A DNA stretch of 64,000 nucleotides from Daphnia carinata (GCF_022539665.2 NC_081336.1:5596221-5660220); one strand, 5' to 3'. Shown: positions 20,471 to 33,450, counted from the first letter of the stretch. The notes: a model not told the origin generated them from the sequence alone. Translations and numbers: made by a program.

Positions 20471-23400
20471 ATGGGAGAATCACACAGGGATATTTATGGA
20501 GATCTTGAAAAATTATTAGAACCAATTAAGACTGTTGAGGTAATTCTAAAATTCTGTTAATGACTGACGAAGCTAATGATTTTGTCAAACTTACAGGAAA
20601 AATGGAAGTTGGTTCCGGCTTTTCTCAAGAACAAAAGGGTTGGTTAAACAGCTTGTTGATTCGTACAATTACTTCATCAATGTGGACATCAAGAAAATTG
20701 TTAAAGCAAATGAAAAGGTAGTGAGCCATGCTGGTCAAATATTCTACCTAAAGTACTTGGACATTCATGTGGGAAAACCAGATTCCATAGAAGATATGCA
20801 GCATGTAATAATTTTTAAAAAATCCTTTAAAGTATCAGCCTTTATTCCATATGCTGTTTGAATTCAATAGTCTCGGCTCACCACTCCTCATGAGTGTAGG
20901 TTAAGAGACATGACTTATTCAGCTCCAGTTACTGTTGATATCGAGTACACCAGGGGACAGCAAAGAGTTATACGCAATGGTATTTCTATTGGAAGAATGC
21001 CAATCATGTTAAGGAGCTCAAACTGCACATTGGCTGGTATTTCACCTGCAGAAATGGCAAAAAAAAAAAATGAATGTCCATATGATTGTGGTGGTTATTT
21101 CATTGTTCGGGGAAATGAAAAGGTAAAAATTTTTTTGGTAAATTGCTGTTTAGTCGTAACTTTTCATAGCGGTCAATTTTAGGTGATCATAGTTCAAGAA
21201 CAAATGTCGATAAATCAGATAATTGTTGAGCATGATAGAAAAGGCAACATGTCATGTCAAGTAACCAGCAGCACGCACGGAACGAAAACGCGCACCAATG
21301 TCATCATGAATAAAGGAAAATACTATTTGAAGCAAAATAGTTTTCAGGATGTAATGTTGTGATGCGTTATTCTGAAAGCGTAGACTGACTTATTTTCTTT
21401 CAAACACTTCAAGGATGTCCCTGTCGTCATAGTTTTTAAAGCTATGGGGATTTTGGCTGATCAAGAAATAGCCTAAATGATTGGCACTGATGATCGTGTC
21501 ATGGCGGCATTTGCGCCCTCTTTAGAAGAATGTGTGCGCGCATCGATCTTTACTCAACAGCAAGCACTGAAGTATCCAATACATCTTCAAAATTCTGTAT
21601 ATCTATGCACATAATAATCTTTTTGGATTGTGTACTGCAGGCATTTGGGAAACAAACTGCGTCAAAAGCGTTTTTTGGGGGGTCCAAAGAAAACGCCTGT
21701 TGAAGAGGCTAGAGAGATGCTTGCCACCGCCGTTTTAGCTCACGTTCCGGTAAGATTTTACGTTTTCATTGATGTACAATGTCATAATTATCATATTTGC
21801 ATAGGTGGAAAATTTCAATTTTAAAGCTAGCTGATGATTCGCCGGGTCATTCAAGCCGAAAATGATCCAGCATCAGTTGACGACCCTGATTATTATGGCC
21901 ACAAGCGCATGGAGTTAGCGAGTTCACTACTTTCCCTGTTGTTCGAAGATTTGTTCAAGCGGGTGAATGTCGAATTAAAGGCAATCGCGGATAAGAAAAT
22001 TCCCAAGGTTAAGGCGGCCCAGTTTGATGCAATTAAATATATAAAGGCCGATCATATAACTTTGGGATTAGAAAATGCCATTGCTACTGAAATACTCAAT
22101 TTTCTCTTGGTTCGCTCTTCGAAATCCGTAACTTAATTGTATTTCTTAGGGAAATTGGACGATAAAACGCTTCCGAATGGAAAGGCCCTTGCCTTTCCGT
22201 CACACAAACGCTTTGCCGCTTGTCTAACATCTCTGGACTTGGGATGATGACTCGGGTGAATTCTCAATTCGAAAAGACACGCAAAGTATCTGGTCCCCGT
22301 TCTCTCCAACCTTCTCAGTGGGGTAACAATACTTTTTCTTTGTCACCAAATGTCATAGGTTTTATTTAATTTCAAATTTAAAAAATTCTTTTGATAGGTA
22401 TGATGTGTCCGTCAGATACACCAGAAGGAGAAGTAAACTAATTAGCTTTTAAAACAAATGTGATTGTTTTCTCCAGAAACGTAAAACAATTTAATATGGC
22501 CTTTATGGTGATATCATTTAGGGATGCGGGCTAGTAAAAAATCTGGCGCTGATGACTCATGTTACTACGGAGGCAGAGGAAGAACCCATCATCCGGATTC
22601 CACAGAACATGGCAGTTGAAGATATTAATCTATTCAGTGGGGAAGAGATGCAGCGACCCGAATATATACAATGTTTTCTTCAACGGTTCTTTTACTTTTT
22701 ATATGTGTCTCATAGATTACGATTGTTTTCACTGCATTATCTACTCGTATTTTAGGAAATATTCTAGGACTCGTTAACGATTACGAACGCTTGATCCGAT
22801 GTTTCAAACTGGCTCGCCGCCACGGCTACATCAACACCTTTGTTTCCATTTATCCACATTTTTTAACAAGAGCCGTTTACATCAGCTGCGATGGTGGTCG
22901 TCTATGCCGGTATAACAGTCTAGGTTATGAAGTTACCAATTTTGTATTGTTTGAATTCTCTAACCGTAGGCCATATATAATCGCCCGAAAAGGAAAACCA
23001 GCTATAACAGAAAGACATATGCAAGAACTGGCAGGTGGCTTTCGGACATTTGAAGACTTCACTCATGACGGGCTGATAGAATTCTTGGATGTGAATGAAG
23101 AGAATGATAGCAACATTGCTGTGTACGAGTCGGATATCACCGTAGAGACGACCCATCTTGAAATTGAGCCATTTACTTTGCTGGCGTCTGTGGAGGATTA
23201 ATTCCGTATCCTCATCACAACCAAAGTCCACGAAATACTTACCAGTGCGCTATGGGTAAACAGGCGATGGGTACCATCGCGTGCAACCAACGAAACCGAA
23301 TTGATTCGCTCCTCTACAACCTGGTTTACCCACACAAACCAATGGTTAAGACACGCACGATTGAGCTCGTCAATTTCGAAAATATTCCAGCTGGCCAAAA

Positions 23401-25040
23401 TGCTATGGTCGCCGTGATGAGCTATTCTGGATTCGATATCGAAGATGCTTCTGTTTTAAACAAAGCTTCTTAGGATCGAGGTAAATAGCAACATGAGATT
23501 TTTGCGTTTTCTTTTAACATCATGTCGAAAATTGTTCAAATTTATTTTACCGTTAGGTTATGGGCGTTGTTTAGTTTACAGGAATGAAAAATGCGTGTTG
23601 AAGCGGTATAGCAATCAAAGCAGAGATCGTGTTAATGGTCCTATGGTTGATCCAACAACTAAGAAACCAACATGGAAACATGAAATTATCGACATGGATG
23701 GCTTTGCTTGTGTCGGGCAACCTGTTCAACCTAAACAGGTATATAATTCGATCAAAGTTGATGCTGGCCCTACAATTATTTTCTATTTTTATGGTAAAAA
23801 GGTGCTAATCAATAAAATTATGCCGACCGTTCCCGTGGTTACTGTTGGACCGGGTGCGCCCGCTGCGGCTCAAATGCCAGAATATCGTGACGTTCCCATC
23901 ACGTAAATTTGTACAGTTTTATAGGCTTAGTTTTTAGAATTTATTGTTTTATTTTTTATTTAGATTCCTTCATATGTTGAAAAGGTTATGTTTTCTTCCA
24001 ATGCCAAAGAGGCAAACAAATTAAAATCCAATTACGACAGACTCGGCGACCTGATATTGGCGACAAATTCAGCAGTCGATATGGTCAAAAAGGAGTTACC
24101 GGTTAAAGCCTTTTGTTGTGTTGATTCTCTTGGCCTCTTATTAAAGCCCGATTATCTATTACAGCGCTTATTGCAGAACAGGAAGACCTACCCTTCACAG
24201 AGCTTGGAATTTTTCCTGATGTAATCATCAATCCACACGGATTTCCATCTCGCGTGACAGTCGGTAAACTGATTGAATTTTTGGCTGGAAAAGCGGGGCT
24301 CATGGAAGGAAAGTTTCACTACGGTACCGCTTTTGGCGGATGTAAGGTGCGAATTTTAACATTCATTTTGAATTTTGTTATGTCATGGTTTTACTATAGG
24401 TACAAGACGTAAGTGAAGAATTGATCTCGCATGGATACAATTATCAGGGTAAAGAGTGTATGACTTCTGGAACAACAGGGGAGCCGCTTACAGCTTATAT
24501 TTATTTTGGACCTGTACATAAGCAAACCGCGATCTTATTATAATTGTGTACCGATTTAATTTACTTAATAATGATTAGGGATACTATCAAACGTTGAAGC
24601 ACATGGTGATGGATAAGATGCATGCGCGTTCGCGTGGACCACGAGCTGTCCTGACACGGCAGCCTACCGAAGGTCGTGCCCGCGATGGGGGCCTTCGCCT
24701 TGGTGAAATGGAACGTGATTGCCTCATCACGTGCGGATCTAGGTTTGTGTAAATCGTCACTGATCGTAATTATTATTCAAATTTTACTGGTCGTATTTTT
24801 CTTGCAGCATGCTAATCTTGGAGCGATTGATGATCTCGAGTGATGCGTATGATTTTGATGATTGCAATCAGTGTGGTTTCATTGGATCTTCTGGTTGGTG
24901 TCACTATTGCAAATCAAGTGATTGCGTTTCTTCTATCCGTATTCCCTACGCTTGCAAGCTTCTCTTTCAAGAACTTCAAGCGATGAACATTGCTCCACGC
25001 CTCGATGTAACATCGAGATTATTAAGAATAGTTATACTTT
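20471..25040 (+). pseudogene. POLR3B: RNA polymerase III second-largest subunit (RPC2/RPC128), decayed intron-containing copy
   Basis: Exons follow the whole length of RPC2. Exon 1 is 20471-20539 and exon 2 20597-20804 ([24 protein letters not shown]). Exon 3 is 20871-21122 ([39 protein letters not shown]) and exon 4 starts at 21183. Later exons give [15 protein letters not shown] (about 22270-22320), [56 protein letters not shown] (about 24025-24075), [48 protein letters not shown] and the C-terminal zinc site [16 protein letters not shown] (24867-24912). Splice signals are largely kept. Defects include an extra A near 20636, a TAA at 21474-21476, a small deletion near 21825 and frameshifts near 22180 and 24020. 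A functional copy probably lies elsewhere. Being intron-containing, it arose by DNA duplication, not retroposition. Confidence 0.92.
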
Positions 25041-25170
25041 TAAGGCACCACACCATGCAGCCAAGGACATTAAAATAACTAGTTAAAACACTAATATTTT
25101 TACCCTAGGCCATAGAGACGTTCTTTTCCCTTTAACATTTTTGCAAGTGTATTCTTTGATTATATTCCAA
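25041..25170. other. short intergenic stretch, no gene seen
   Basis: 130 bp between the end of the POLR3B copy and the 3' end of the first Helitron. Nothing recognisable. Confidence 0.5.
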
Positions 25171-26387
25171 CTAGTACCGTAGGACCCGTCCAGGGCCGGG
25201 GGATAGGTGGCGCTAGCGCATTTTAACGCTATTTTTCAGAAAATCGGCCTACGCCTATTTTTCGCCCGTCTACGTTTAATTCTTTTTACAAATCAAGAAT
25301 TCCCTTTTATTGCCCGTGGACCCGCCCGTTTTCTGCCGTCAAGTAAACAGCTAAAATTGCCCGTCGACCCCCTCTCTGCCCGTTAAACCACCCTGTGCCC
25401 GTCCACCCATTCTATGCCCGTTAACCCACTCCCTGCCCGCCAACCCACACTCTGCCCGTCGACCCACATTCTGCCCGCAAAAATACCTGCGCTGTAGAGA
25501 CACATCTACATTTTTTATTTGCCCGTCCTTTTGTCTAGTCTCTTCTCGTCAAGCGCCCGCTATAATTGCCTGTTCACCCACTTTTTGCCTCTGTCCGTCA
25601 ACCCACTTTGCCCGCCAAGAAACTCGCTTTTTTTGCCCGTCAACCCGCTCTCTGCTCGCGTGCTGTAGGGACAAATCTACCTTTTTTGTCATTTGTCTGT
25701 CCTTTTATCACAGTTTCCGCCAGTCAAAGCGCCCGCTATAGTTGCTTGTCTACCCTCAATTTGCTTCTGCCCGTGAACCCACTTTGCCCGCCAAGAAACC
25801 TGTCATTGTTGCCCGTCGATTGCCTATCTGTCTGCCGGCCCACTCTCCGCGCGACGGCCCGCAAAAGAGCATCGATATTTTGTTTGCACTTGTCCGTCTT
25901 TTGTTGCAATTTCTGCCCGTCAAAATCCCCACTTTATTTGCCCGTCCATGAACTCTTTGCCTCTGCCCGTCTTCAATCGTATAATCTGCGTACGACGTAA
26001 TTTACTGTGCGCGCAAAAATGTTCATTTTAATTGCCCGTCCACCCACTCTTTGCCTCTGCCCGTCTTCCATCCCACAGTTTTTGCCCGTCACGTCACCCT
26101 TATTTCCTATTTAACGCAACCCCGCTATCCTTGCCCGTCGGCTTACCTACTGTCGCGCCCACTCGTTTCAAGCCAAGCCCGTATACTAAAAAATTGCGTT
26201 AATCCACAATTCCACCCGCAGTTTAGTTTTCCAAATCACCATCCCACCAATTCACTGTAGCAGACGACGGTTTTGGTGCCAGCCAATGACAGCATCCACA
26301 GCCGACGGCGCCAGCCAATCACAACAAATGCACAGCGTGACAGACACAGGCTCCTCCTCTTTTCCTTGCTTTTTTATATAGTATAGA
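25171..26387 (-). mobile_element. non-autonomous Helitron filled with iterated TGCCCGTC motifs
   Basis: On the - strand it starts with TCTATACTATATAAAAAA (complement of 26370-26387) and ends in CTAG (25171-25174), preceded by a GC-rich hairpin GGCCC-TGGAC-GGGTC about 12 nt from the end. TC start, terminal hairpin and CTRR end are Helitron hallmarks. The 1.2 kb interior codes for nothing but repeats TGCCCGTC with a spacing of roughly 20-30 bp, dozens of times. Its 5' end directly touches the 3' end of the autonomous element at 26388. Confidence 0.8.
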
Positions 26388-26758
26388 CTAGTAACGTTGG
26401 GCCCGTCCAGGGCCGGGGGGATAGGTGGCGCTAGCACATTTTTTTTTCTTGATTGTCAAGAAGACGGAAGGTGCTGGCGCGACATATGTGAATTGAGTTT
26501 TTTTTTATTCAGCTGTGCACCAATACATTTCGACTTAGAGCCTTGTCTAATGGGATAATTAGGCTCGCGGGCAAATGCTATGAATGGTTATTTAATATTT
26601 CTTATCGCTTTATGTAATAATAAAATGTATATTCACGGTTGAGCGCCATTGGGACTTCCCCCAATGGCCCTGCCCGTGCTCCTTTTTGGTCCGTAGACCG
26701 AGGCGGAAGTTAGTTCCTCGTATTATATCATGAAGATAAAAATTATTGGATGATAACT

Positions 26759-29700
26759 TTATGAAAGAGCTTCTTTGAACACGATGTTTTGTGTAAAAAC
26801 TCTCTCGTCTTTCAGCATTTTCCCTTGCTTTGGTCCTACCGTCCATAGGACCTTTACTCCTGGGCAAGAAGTAGCGCGGGAAAATGCTACATATAATTGT
26901 CCGTGGCTGAAGACTGGTCCAGGAAGATGGATACCAACCTTGTGAAACGTCGGTCCTTGTGACTTGTTGATGGTAATCTCGAAAGCCAAAAGCACAGGAA
27001 ATTGGTTCCTGATTAGCTTGAAGGGAAGATCACAGTCACTCGGTGACATATTCATTCGTGGGATGAAGACATTGTGGCCTTTATTTTCCCTGCTGCTATT
27101 GTTGCATGAATGAGGTTGTCCCTAAGACTTTCGATGATCAAGCGTGTTCCATTGCAAAGCCCTAGACGCGAGTCGATGTTCTTAAGAAGGATGATGATGG
27201 CACCCACTTTCAGTTCCGAAATGTGCGGTGGTATCCCTTACGCCTTAAGTGTGTCAAGAAACTCCGTCGGGAAGTTTGCGATTTCCTCTGGGTCTTCCGA
27301 TTCAATGGAGTTCATGCTGGCATACCTCCGTCGCTGGCCAGGCATCTGTCTGATGATATAATTGTTGATCTTCAAGCAGTCATCATTTTTTGGACACAAA
27401 ATTGCCCGAGTGCTAATTTGTTCTTCCAATTCCGGATGAAGCAGATTTTCGGGATCACCAAAAACATGATGAACCAGTGACTCTTCTGAATGGCCATCAA
27501 GAAGGAAGTCCTGTGGTATCTCTATCGCATCCGGTCCCAGACTTGCTGTTCTTGAATAAGTTGAATTTCCAAGTTGAATGAGCCAATTAGCGAACTCGAG
27601 ACTGTCGGCCGTGGTTCGCATATTTCGAGTCAAACGAAGCTTTAGAATGTCACTCCAAGTCTTGCTGCTTTTAATGGTCGATTCAACAATTTTCACCCTG
27701 TTACCGTGTTTAATGACAGGAAGGCACTGACGAAAATCTCCTCCCAACAACAGCACCTTACCACCAAAAGCGACTGACTTTTTCGTAACTTTTTGAAAAA
27801 GTTTATCAGCCATGATTGACATTTTTGCGACACTGTAAATACAAACCTCGCATTGTCGGTACCTTCCTATGAGTCCCATCATCATTCCATTCATCATCCA
27901 TTCACAAAGAAAAAAATTGTATTTTTTTTTTTATTCGTCTATATGTCTCACATCAATGTTTTGTTTTTGTTTTTGTAGTCAGACAAATGATTTCTTTATG
28001 AATCTGTTTTCCTTTTTTTGTTTTTGATCTCATAGCGTCTAACGCATGCACGGTCATCATAGTGACCTCGTCAATGATGATGAGGCTGGCTTTCCTTATG
28101 TTGTTTGCTTCAACATGGTGCTCTTCTATTTTCGACGTTGTGGTTTCCGTAATTGGAGGATAGGTTTTGAAGCGTGAATGGTAAGTACTCCCATTGTTCA
28201 GTAAAATCGAAGCGATTCCAGTAGAAGCGACAGCAATCACCGATTTTCCTTGTCCTTCAAGCACATTAATAAGCGTGATGTAGAGGAAAGTTTTTCCAGT
28301 ACCACCAGGTCCATCCAAAAAGAATTGATGGTTAGCCGATGAACTACCGTGATCATTCACTGACGCCATGATTCGGTTGAAGATCGCTTGCTGTACCGTG
28401 TTCAGCTGGGCAACCATTAGTTCTCTTCTCCTTTTCTGAGTACGCACTTCATCCGAGCCTTCATCTTCTTCATCTTCAATCAGCCGCTGAATCATTTGAA
28501 AATTAGGGACAGGCAATTGGAATTCTTCAAGATTGTGACCACTCTGCCTTAACATATCTTGAATACATTTGAGCGCTAGGTTTTTTGCAATTTCATCTTC
28601 ATAGCCTCGTATAGTGAAGTCTTCCATGAGATGTTGCAGGTTGTTGTTGAACAGTAACTGAGCATTAGTTGGAGCGCAACGAACGCAAATGTTCACAAAC
28701 AATTGCCTTAATTGGATGGGCATTTCAAATTCAACTGCCTCAACCATTACTCGTTCCCAAACGCTATCATCAGCCAGTAGATTTCTTGCTATAGCAGCTT
28801 CTTTGAATGTTGAATGCAGAATCCCGTCGACCGTCCTCAAATATTCGAAGCTGGTTGCACCAGGAACGTTTATAAGAAGCAAACGAAGACTGTGTCTTTC
28901 GACTTGCTTGACGGAAACTGAATAAATACGTCCAATAACGTTGATCCTCTTTTTTTACGGTTTCCATTTCCTTGCGGTCTTGTCAAACCAAAAATGATGA
29001 GGAATTTCGCGATAGAAGTAAGATCTAGCTGGTGGATGAGCAGAATTTAATTTGAACCAGCAGCAGCATTAATCACAGCCTGCTCTTCCATTCCCGGATG
29101 AGAAAAACCGATTGTTCTTGAGGAAAGTGAATAGCAAGACGAATAACAGCGTGTGAACGGTAGAAAAGCGGATACTTAAAAATCCTCCAAGTGGCTTCAG
29201 GGGCACTGACATATCTTGTGTCCAAGAACGTTGTTATTTCATCCCAAACCATATGGTCTTGACCTTCTTGATTTTCTCCTCTGCTTATCTGTATGTTTGC
29301 GCAATCATGTCCTTTGTATATGTACTTGAAAATATACTTTATGCTGGTTATGGAAGCGCAAAACTCCAAATTAATGTGCGAGTTGAATTTCAGTGAAAGG
29401 TAAGGGTTGTAAGGGACGACCCAGCTGTTATCCACTCGGTGACTGCTGCTGTTGTTGTTGAGCGAGTAGCTACGACCGTTATTTCTCCTTCGATAAGTTG
29501 GATATCCATATCCGTTGATGACCGTTTCTTCCGCAAACGGTTTTGGAAACGATTTGTTGCATATATCACCATCCATGCAAGGAGAATTGCGATTAATATC
29601 TTTTCCGCATGGGCCGTGAATCATGTTGCTCATTACAATCTTGTGAAGTATCGGGTTCGCTTCTGGATCCTGAATTTCAGCACATATCGTCTTGTCTATA

Positions 29701-31364
29701 TCTTCTTCGGTCATTCTCATCTACCCACATCAGTAGATGGACATGTGGCAGACCACGCTTCTGGAATTCGATCACATGAATTCTCGCAACAATTATGCCT
29801 AAAATTTGACGTTCTTGAATGTCCTTTATTAATTCTTTCAGTTTAAGATGATAAACTCTTGAAACGATATCGGGCCTATTCGATGGAATTTGATAAGTTT
29901 CAATATTTTCTGTGATCTCTGGCCATTTCGGGTTGCAGGTAAAAGTAAGGAAAAAGGTAGACTTTCCAAATTTTCCACAAATAGCCATCGCGTCTTGGTA
30001 CCCCTGTTTCATGGCCCTTGGACTTCCAATGAAAGGTGATGGTAAGATGACTGATGTCCCGACTGTCATGTTCTCTCTTTCCGCTCGCGTATTCAAATAG
30101 TCCATAAGTCCATTGTACTGCGCGATGTGTAGATCTGCCTGATGTGTCTGAAGATACTTCACTCGGTTAGCTTCAACTTTAACGTACGAATCAACTATCC
30201 ACTGCTGAGTGAGTGGACCGCCGTATAAGGCTGCGTTGAAGTATCCACGAATGGACATTCTGCTGCTATAGAATTCGCATTGTGTGATTCTTGACCGATG
30301 ACCAACAACTTTTCTCACTACAGGTGCATCAGGGTCTATATCAAGGGCATCTTCCGGTTCCAGTTCCGGTTCTACAGCGTCTGGTACAGGGTTTTCTGGA
30401 GTATCACATAGATCTTGAGCTTCACAATCCATCATATCATCTTCTTGTCCGCAATTGCTTTCATTATTTTGATAGTTATCTGAAATAGCTGGATTGGTGT
30501 GAATCATGTTTTGATCCCAGCCATTGTCTCCATTAGGAAAGAGTAATGGATATGTCAGGGGATCGCACATTGGTTTTTGAGTGTCGATTCGAATGAACCG
30601 ATTTCCTCTTCGTGGAATCAAGAGATGGCCGCGTATATCCCTACTTTCGGGTGGAGCTCCATCAATGCTTTTGAAAACCACTGCTATTTCTTCTCCGGTG
30701 GGGCTGTTGTAACGCCTTTCATCCTGTGTCCTACGATCATTGCGGATAATCATTCTAATTTCCAAGGGTCTTCTACCCTCTATTTCGGCAAGAAGATCCT
30801 CCTCGGCTGCCATTTGACTCATATTCTTATACATGGAAGCATAGGGATTACATTGACGAAGAAGAGAATCCAACTGTTCCATAAGAAAACGGTCACAGCG
30901 AACGTTGGCAGGATTACTGGCCCGAAATTCGTTTGCTTGAGAAGAATCAATGAAATACAGTTGGGCGTATTTTGGAGCACTATCTTCGTGTTGGCATTCA
31001 ACTGATGTTGTATCGTGATATATTTGTCCGTGAATTCGAAAGCAATAAGGGCCGCGACCTGGTGGACTGTCGATTTGTGCTCCCATTGATGCGAAGGCAA
31101 GAGCATTGTTATAATTTCTTATCATTTTCAAGAAATGAGGAGATTTCGGATGGCTGTTGATTTTCTCTGACGAACTGCTTCGCTTCGAGAGCCATTTGTT
31201 TTTCTGCAGAATCAAGTCGTTGTCTTTTTGCTTCTTTCTGTTCTCGATTTTCCCGCAATCTCTTCTCTCTAACTTCAGGCGTTTCAGCTGCCCTTTTTTT
31301 CACGCATTTTAAGATTGTTGGCTGCTTTTTGTTCTTCAGTGAGGGGAGGGCATTTTGGAGGCAT
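26759..31364 (-). pseudogene. Helitron Rep-helicase (HUH endonuclease plus PIF1-type helicase), broken
   Basis: The probable start is the ATG at 31364 (MPPKCPPLTEEQ), followed by a basic coiled N-terminus split by a frameshift near 31300. The Rep part (31215-29073) has FLTFTCNPKW and the HUH box GLPHVHLLMW (about 29730-29760), then, after a frameshift near 29700, YIFKYIYKGHD with the tyrosines expected to attach to DNA. The helicase part (28882-26759) has Walker A DGPGGTGKTF (about 28290-28320), Walker B IIIDEVTM, motif III LLLGGDFRQCLPVI (about 27715-27755), LRNIDSRLGLCNGTRL, and the C-terminal INKSQGPTF and YVAFSRATS. Breaks lie near 28950-29070, 27900-28020 (extra low-complexity DNA), 27238 (stop) and 27060. 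The protein drives rolling-circle transposition. Confidence 0.92.
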
Positions 31365-31789
31365 TTTCAAACTCAAGTATAACCAAAAGCACTTAACTCT
31401 AACAAACTTAAACTTTTCTAACTTAAACTCTAACACAAAAATCACAAAAAAACTGAAAACACGGGAAGAAACAGCAAGAATTACATAAAGAAAATGCAAT
31501 ATACCTTAATCAGCTAACTTAATGAAGGTAATAGCTAAGAAATTTGGCTCTCCGAAGTCGATTTAACCCTTTGACGCAATAGGTGGGGAAGGGAAAATAT
31601 ATAAGAATACTACCTTACTTGGGAGACTTAGATCCAGATCCTTCGCAGTAGTGTTGAAGCTCCCGTTAATACACAGGACGGCCAATGGCTCTGCAAACAA
31701 ACAAAAAATAAAATTTAGCGTGTGTGTGTTCTTTACCTAAAATATTTTACAGTCTACGCAAATGGTCATTAAAAAGCTTACAACGTTAA
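31365..31789. other. Helitron 5' noncoding region
   Basis: Upstream of the Rep start: AT-rich, with no supported gene. It leads into the 185 bp tandem repeat. Confidence 0.5.
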
Positions 31790-33450
31790 ATTAAGTATGA
31801 TTTAATTAACATTGAATTATATATTCAACTTCTTAATTGGACGTTTATGACAGATAAAATACTAACCCTAAATTAACATATAAATAAAGAATTAGCATGT
31901 GACTGACTAAATAAAAAATAATACCATTAACATTTAAATGAAATAGTGAAGAACAAATTTAAAAAACTTAAGATTCTAAAAGGAATGGTGCGAAACAATT
32001 TTTAAACGATATACCTTGTTGATAGAATGTTCAATTACAAATAAAATATTAAATCCAAATTTACTTATATATACATTAATAGCATTTTACTTTGTAAATA
32101 ACAAATAACTGGAATAAAATTTAGATAAATTAACATCCACTAAAATTGGCAAACTTGACTTTAAAAAGGAACGTAGAGAATTTGAAAACGCTTTAGAATG
32201 TTTATAGAATGTACCAGGATAAATTAATTTACTAACCAAAAATATATACAGTACCTGCCGAAAGTTTCCGGACAGCCGAGAGCGGCTTATGAAAAAACCG
32301 GTTTTTCTTTAAACTCTTAAAAATATACTAATCATCGGACATAGATGATTCTGAAAATGAAATTTTTCCTTAAGATTAGCGGAAAATATTCAAGGGTGCT
32401 ACGGCGGCAGCAGCAGCCGCTATAGACTCTAAAAATATTTTTCCGCTCCGATTTATTATGTAGAGGAATAGGAAAATCGGCCACTATGCGGGATGAGAAG
32501 ATCTAAATAAGCGCAAATATCCTTGGAATAAAAATTTGCCGTTTTTAACTCAAAATTATAGTGATTCTGCAAATGGCATGATATGCAAAATCCCATATTA
32601 GATTATAGTTTAAATGATGCTTTTTTTTCTAAACCCAAAAACGCCCTCGTAGCCTCTCATTCGACATACGAGAGACATACGAGGATACATTATCGCGTAC
32701 ATGGGAGCTAAAGTAGCCCCATTTACTACTGGCCCTCTCGACTGTCCGGAAACTTTTGCCAGCTATTTTAAAGGGCCTTTCCCGTGAAAGAAAAATTCCC
32801 CCCAAAAAATCATGTATAAAACTAATCTTAAGGAATAATTTCATTTTCAGAATCATCTATGTCCGATGATTAGTATATTTTTAAGAGTTTAAATAGCATT
32901 CAATTCAAAATTCAAACTTTGTAAATAGCATATGACAATGATAAAATTTTAATAAATATGTCTTGAAATAAAAATTTGAAAAAATTACTTTGAAAAGGGG
33001 AACGGTGAGAGGAAAAACTTTAAATACATTGATTGTAAGTAGAAGGTTTCATGAAAAATGGTGCAGTTACAAAAAATATATATATAAGCCCATAAATAAA
33101 AAAGAGTTTGTAAATAGTATATAACTTTGCTATCATTTTGAGAAATAAGAATGAATGAAAATTATCAAATATTGATTTGAAAAAGTAACGGTAAGATAGA
33201 AATTAAAACGTTACGCCTTGCACATAATACAGTAACCATAAATATATATGTGTAGGTAAATAAAATATACCTTTAACAAATATTACATCAAATAGGATTT
33301 AAAATAGAAATAACATCTAACTATATCAATAACATAAAACTTTGCAAACATTGAAAAGGACTTGTAAAACAGGAACGGTCAGGGCAATATGTAAGACTAT
33401 TTGTTCTACCTAAAATTAATTATTACCGTCTTATATATATGAGGGAGGAC
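31790..33450 (+). repeat. divergent 185 bp tandem repeat, about six units
   Basis: Units begin near 31790, 31978, 32162, 32990, 33176 and 33360; each opens with a [GA]AAAAGGAACGG[TA]-like block and carries TTTGTAAATA and a TATATATA tract. The spacing is 184-188 bp except between 32162 and 32990, where a MITE of about 640 bp is inserted. Units have drifted well apart in sequence, so it is an old array. Confidence 0.6.
32250..32893. mobile_element. MITE-like insertion (Tc1/mariner-like ends) within the 185 bp array
   Basis: The left end CAGTACCTGCCGAAAGTTTCC is mirrored by CTGTCCGGAAACTTTTGCC at 32742-32760. A 70 bp segment at 32308-32378 is mirrored at 32823-32893. TA dinucleotides flank the ends and no protein is encoded. 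The order of the two inverted repeats on the right side is swapped relative to a simple hairpin, so it is rearranged or nested. Confidence 0.65.

Noticed and set aside
25300-26130. CRISPR-like array
   Set aside because: TGCCCGTC repeats are only 8 bp, spacing varies and the DNA is eukaryotic Helitron interior.
31109-31303. Separate small basic gene upstream of the Helitron Rep
   Set aside because: It is the basic N-terminus of the Helitron protein in a shifted frame.
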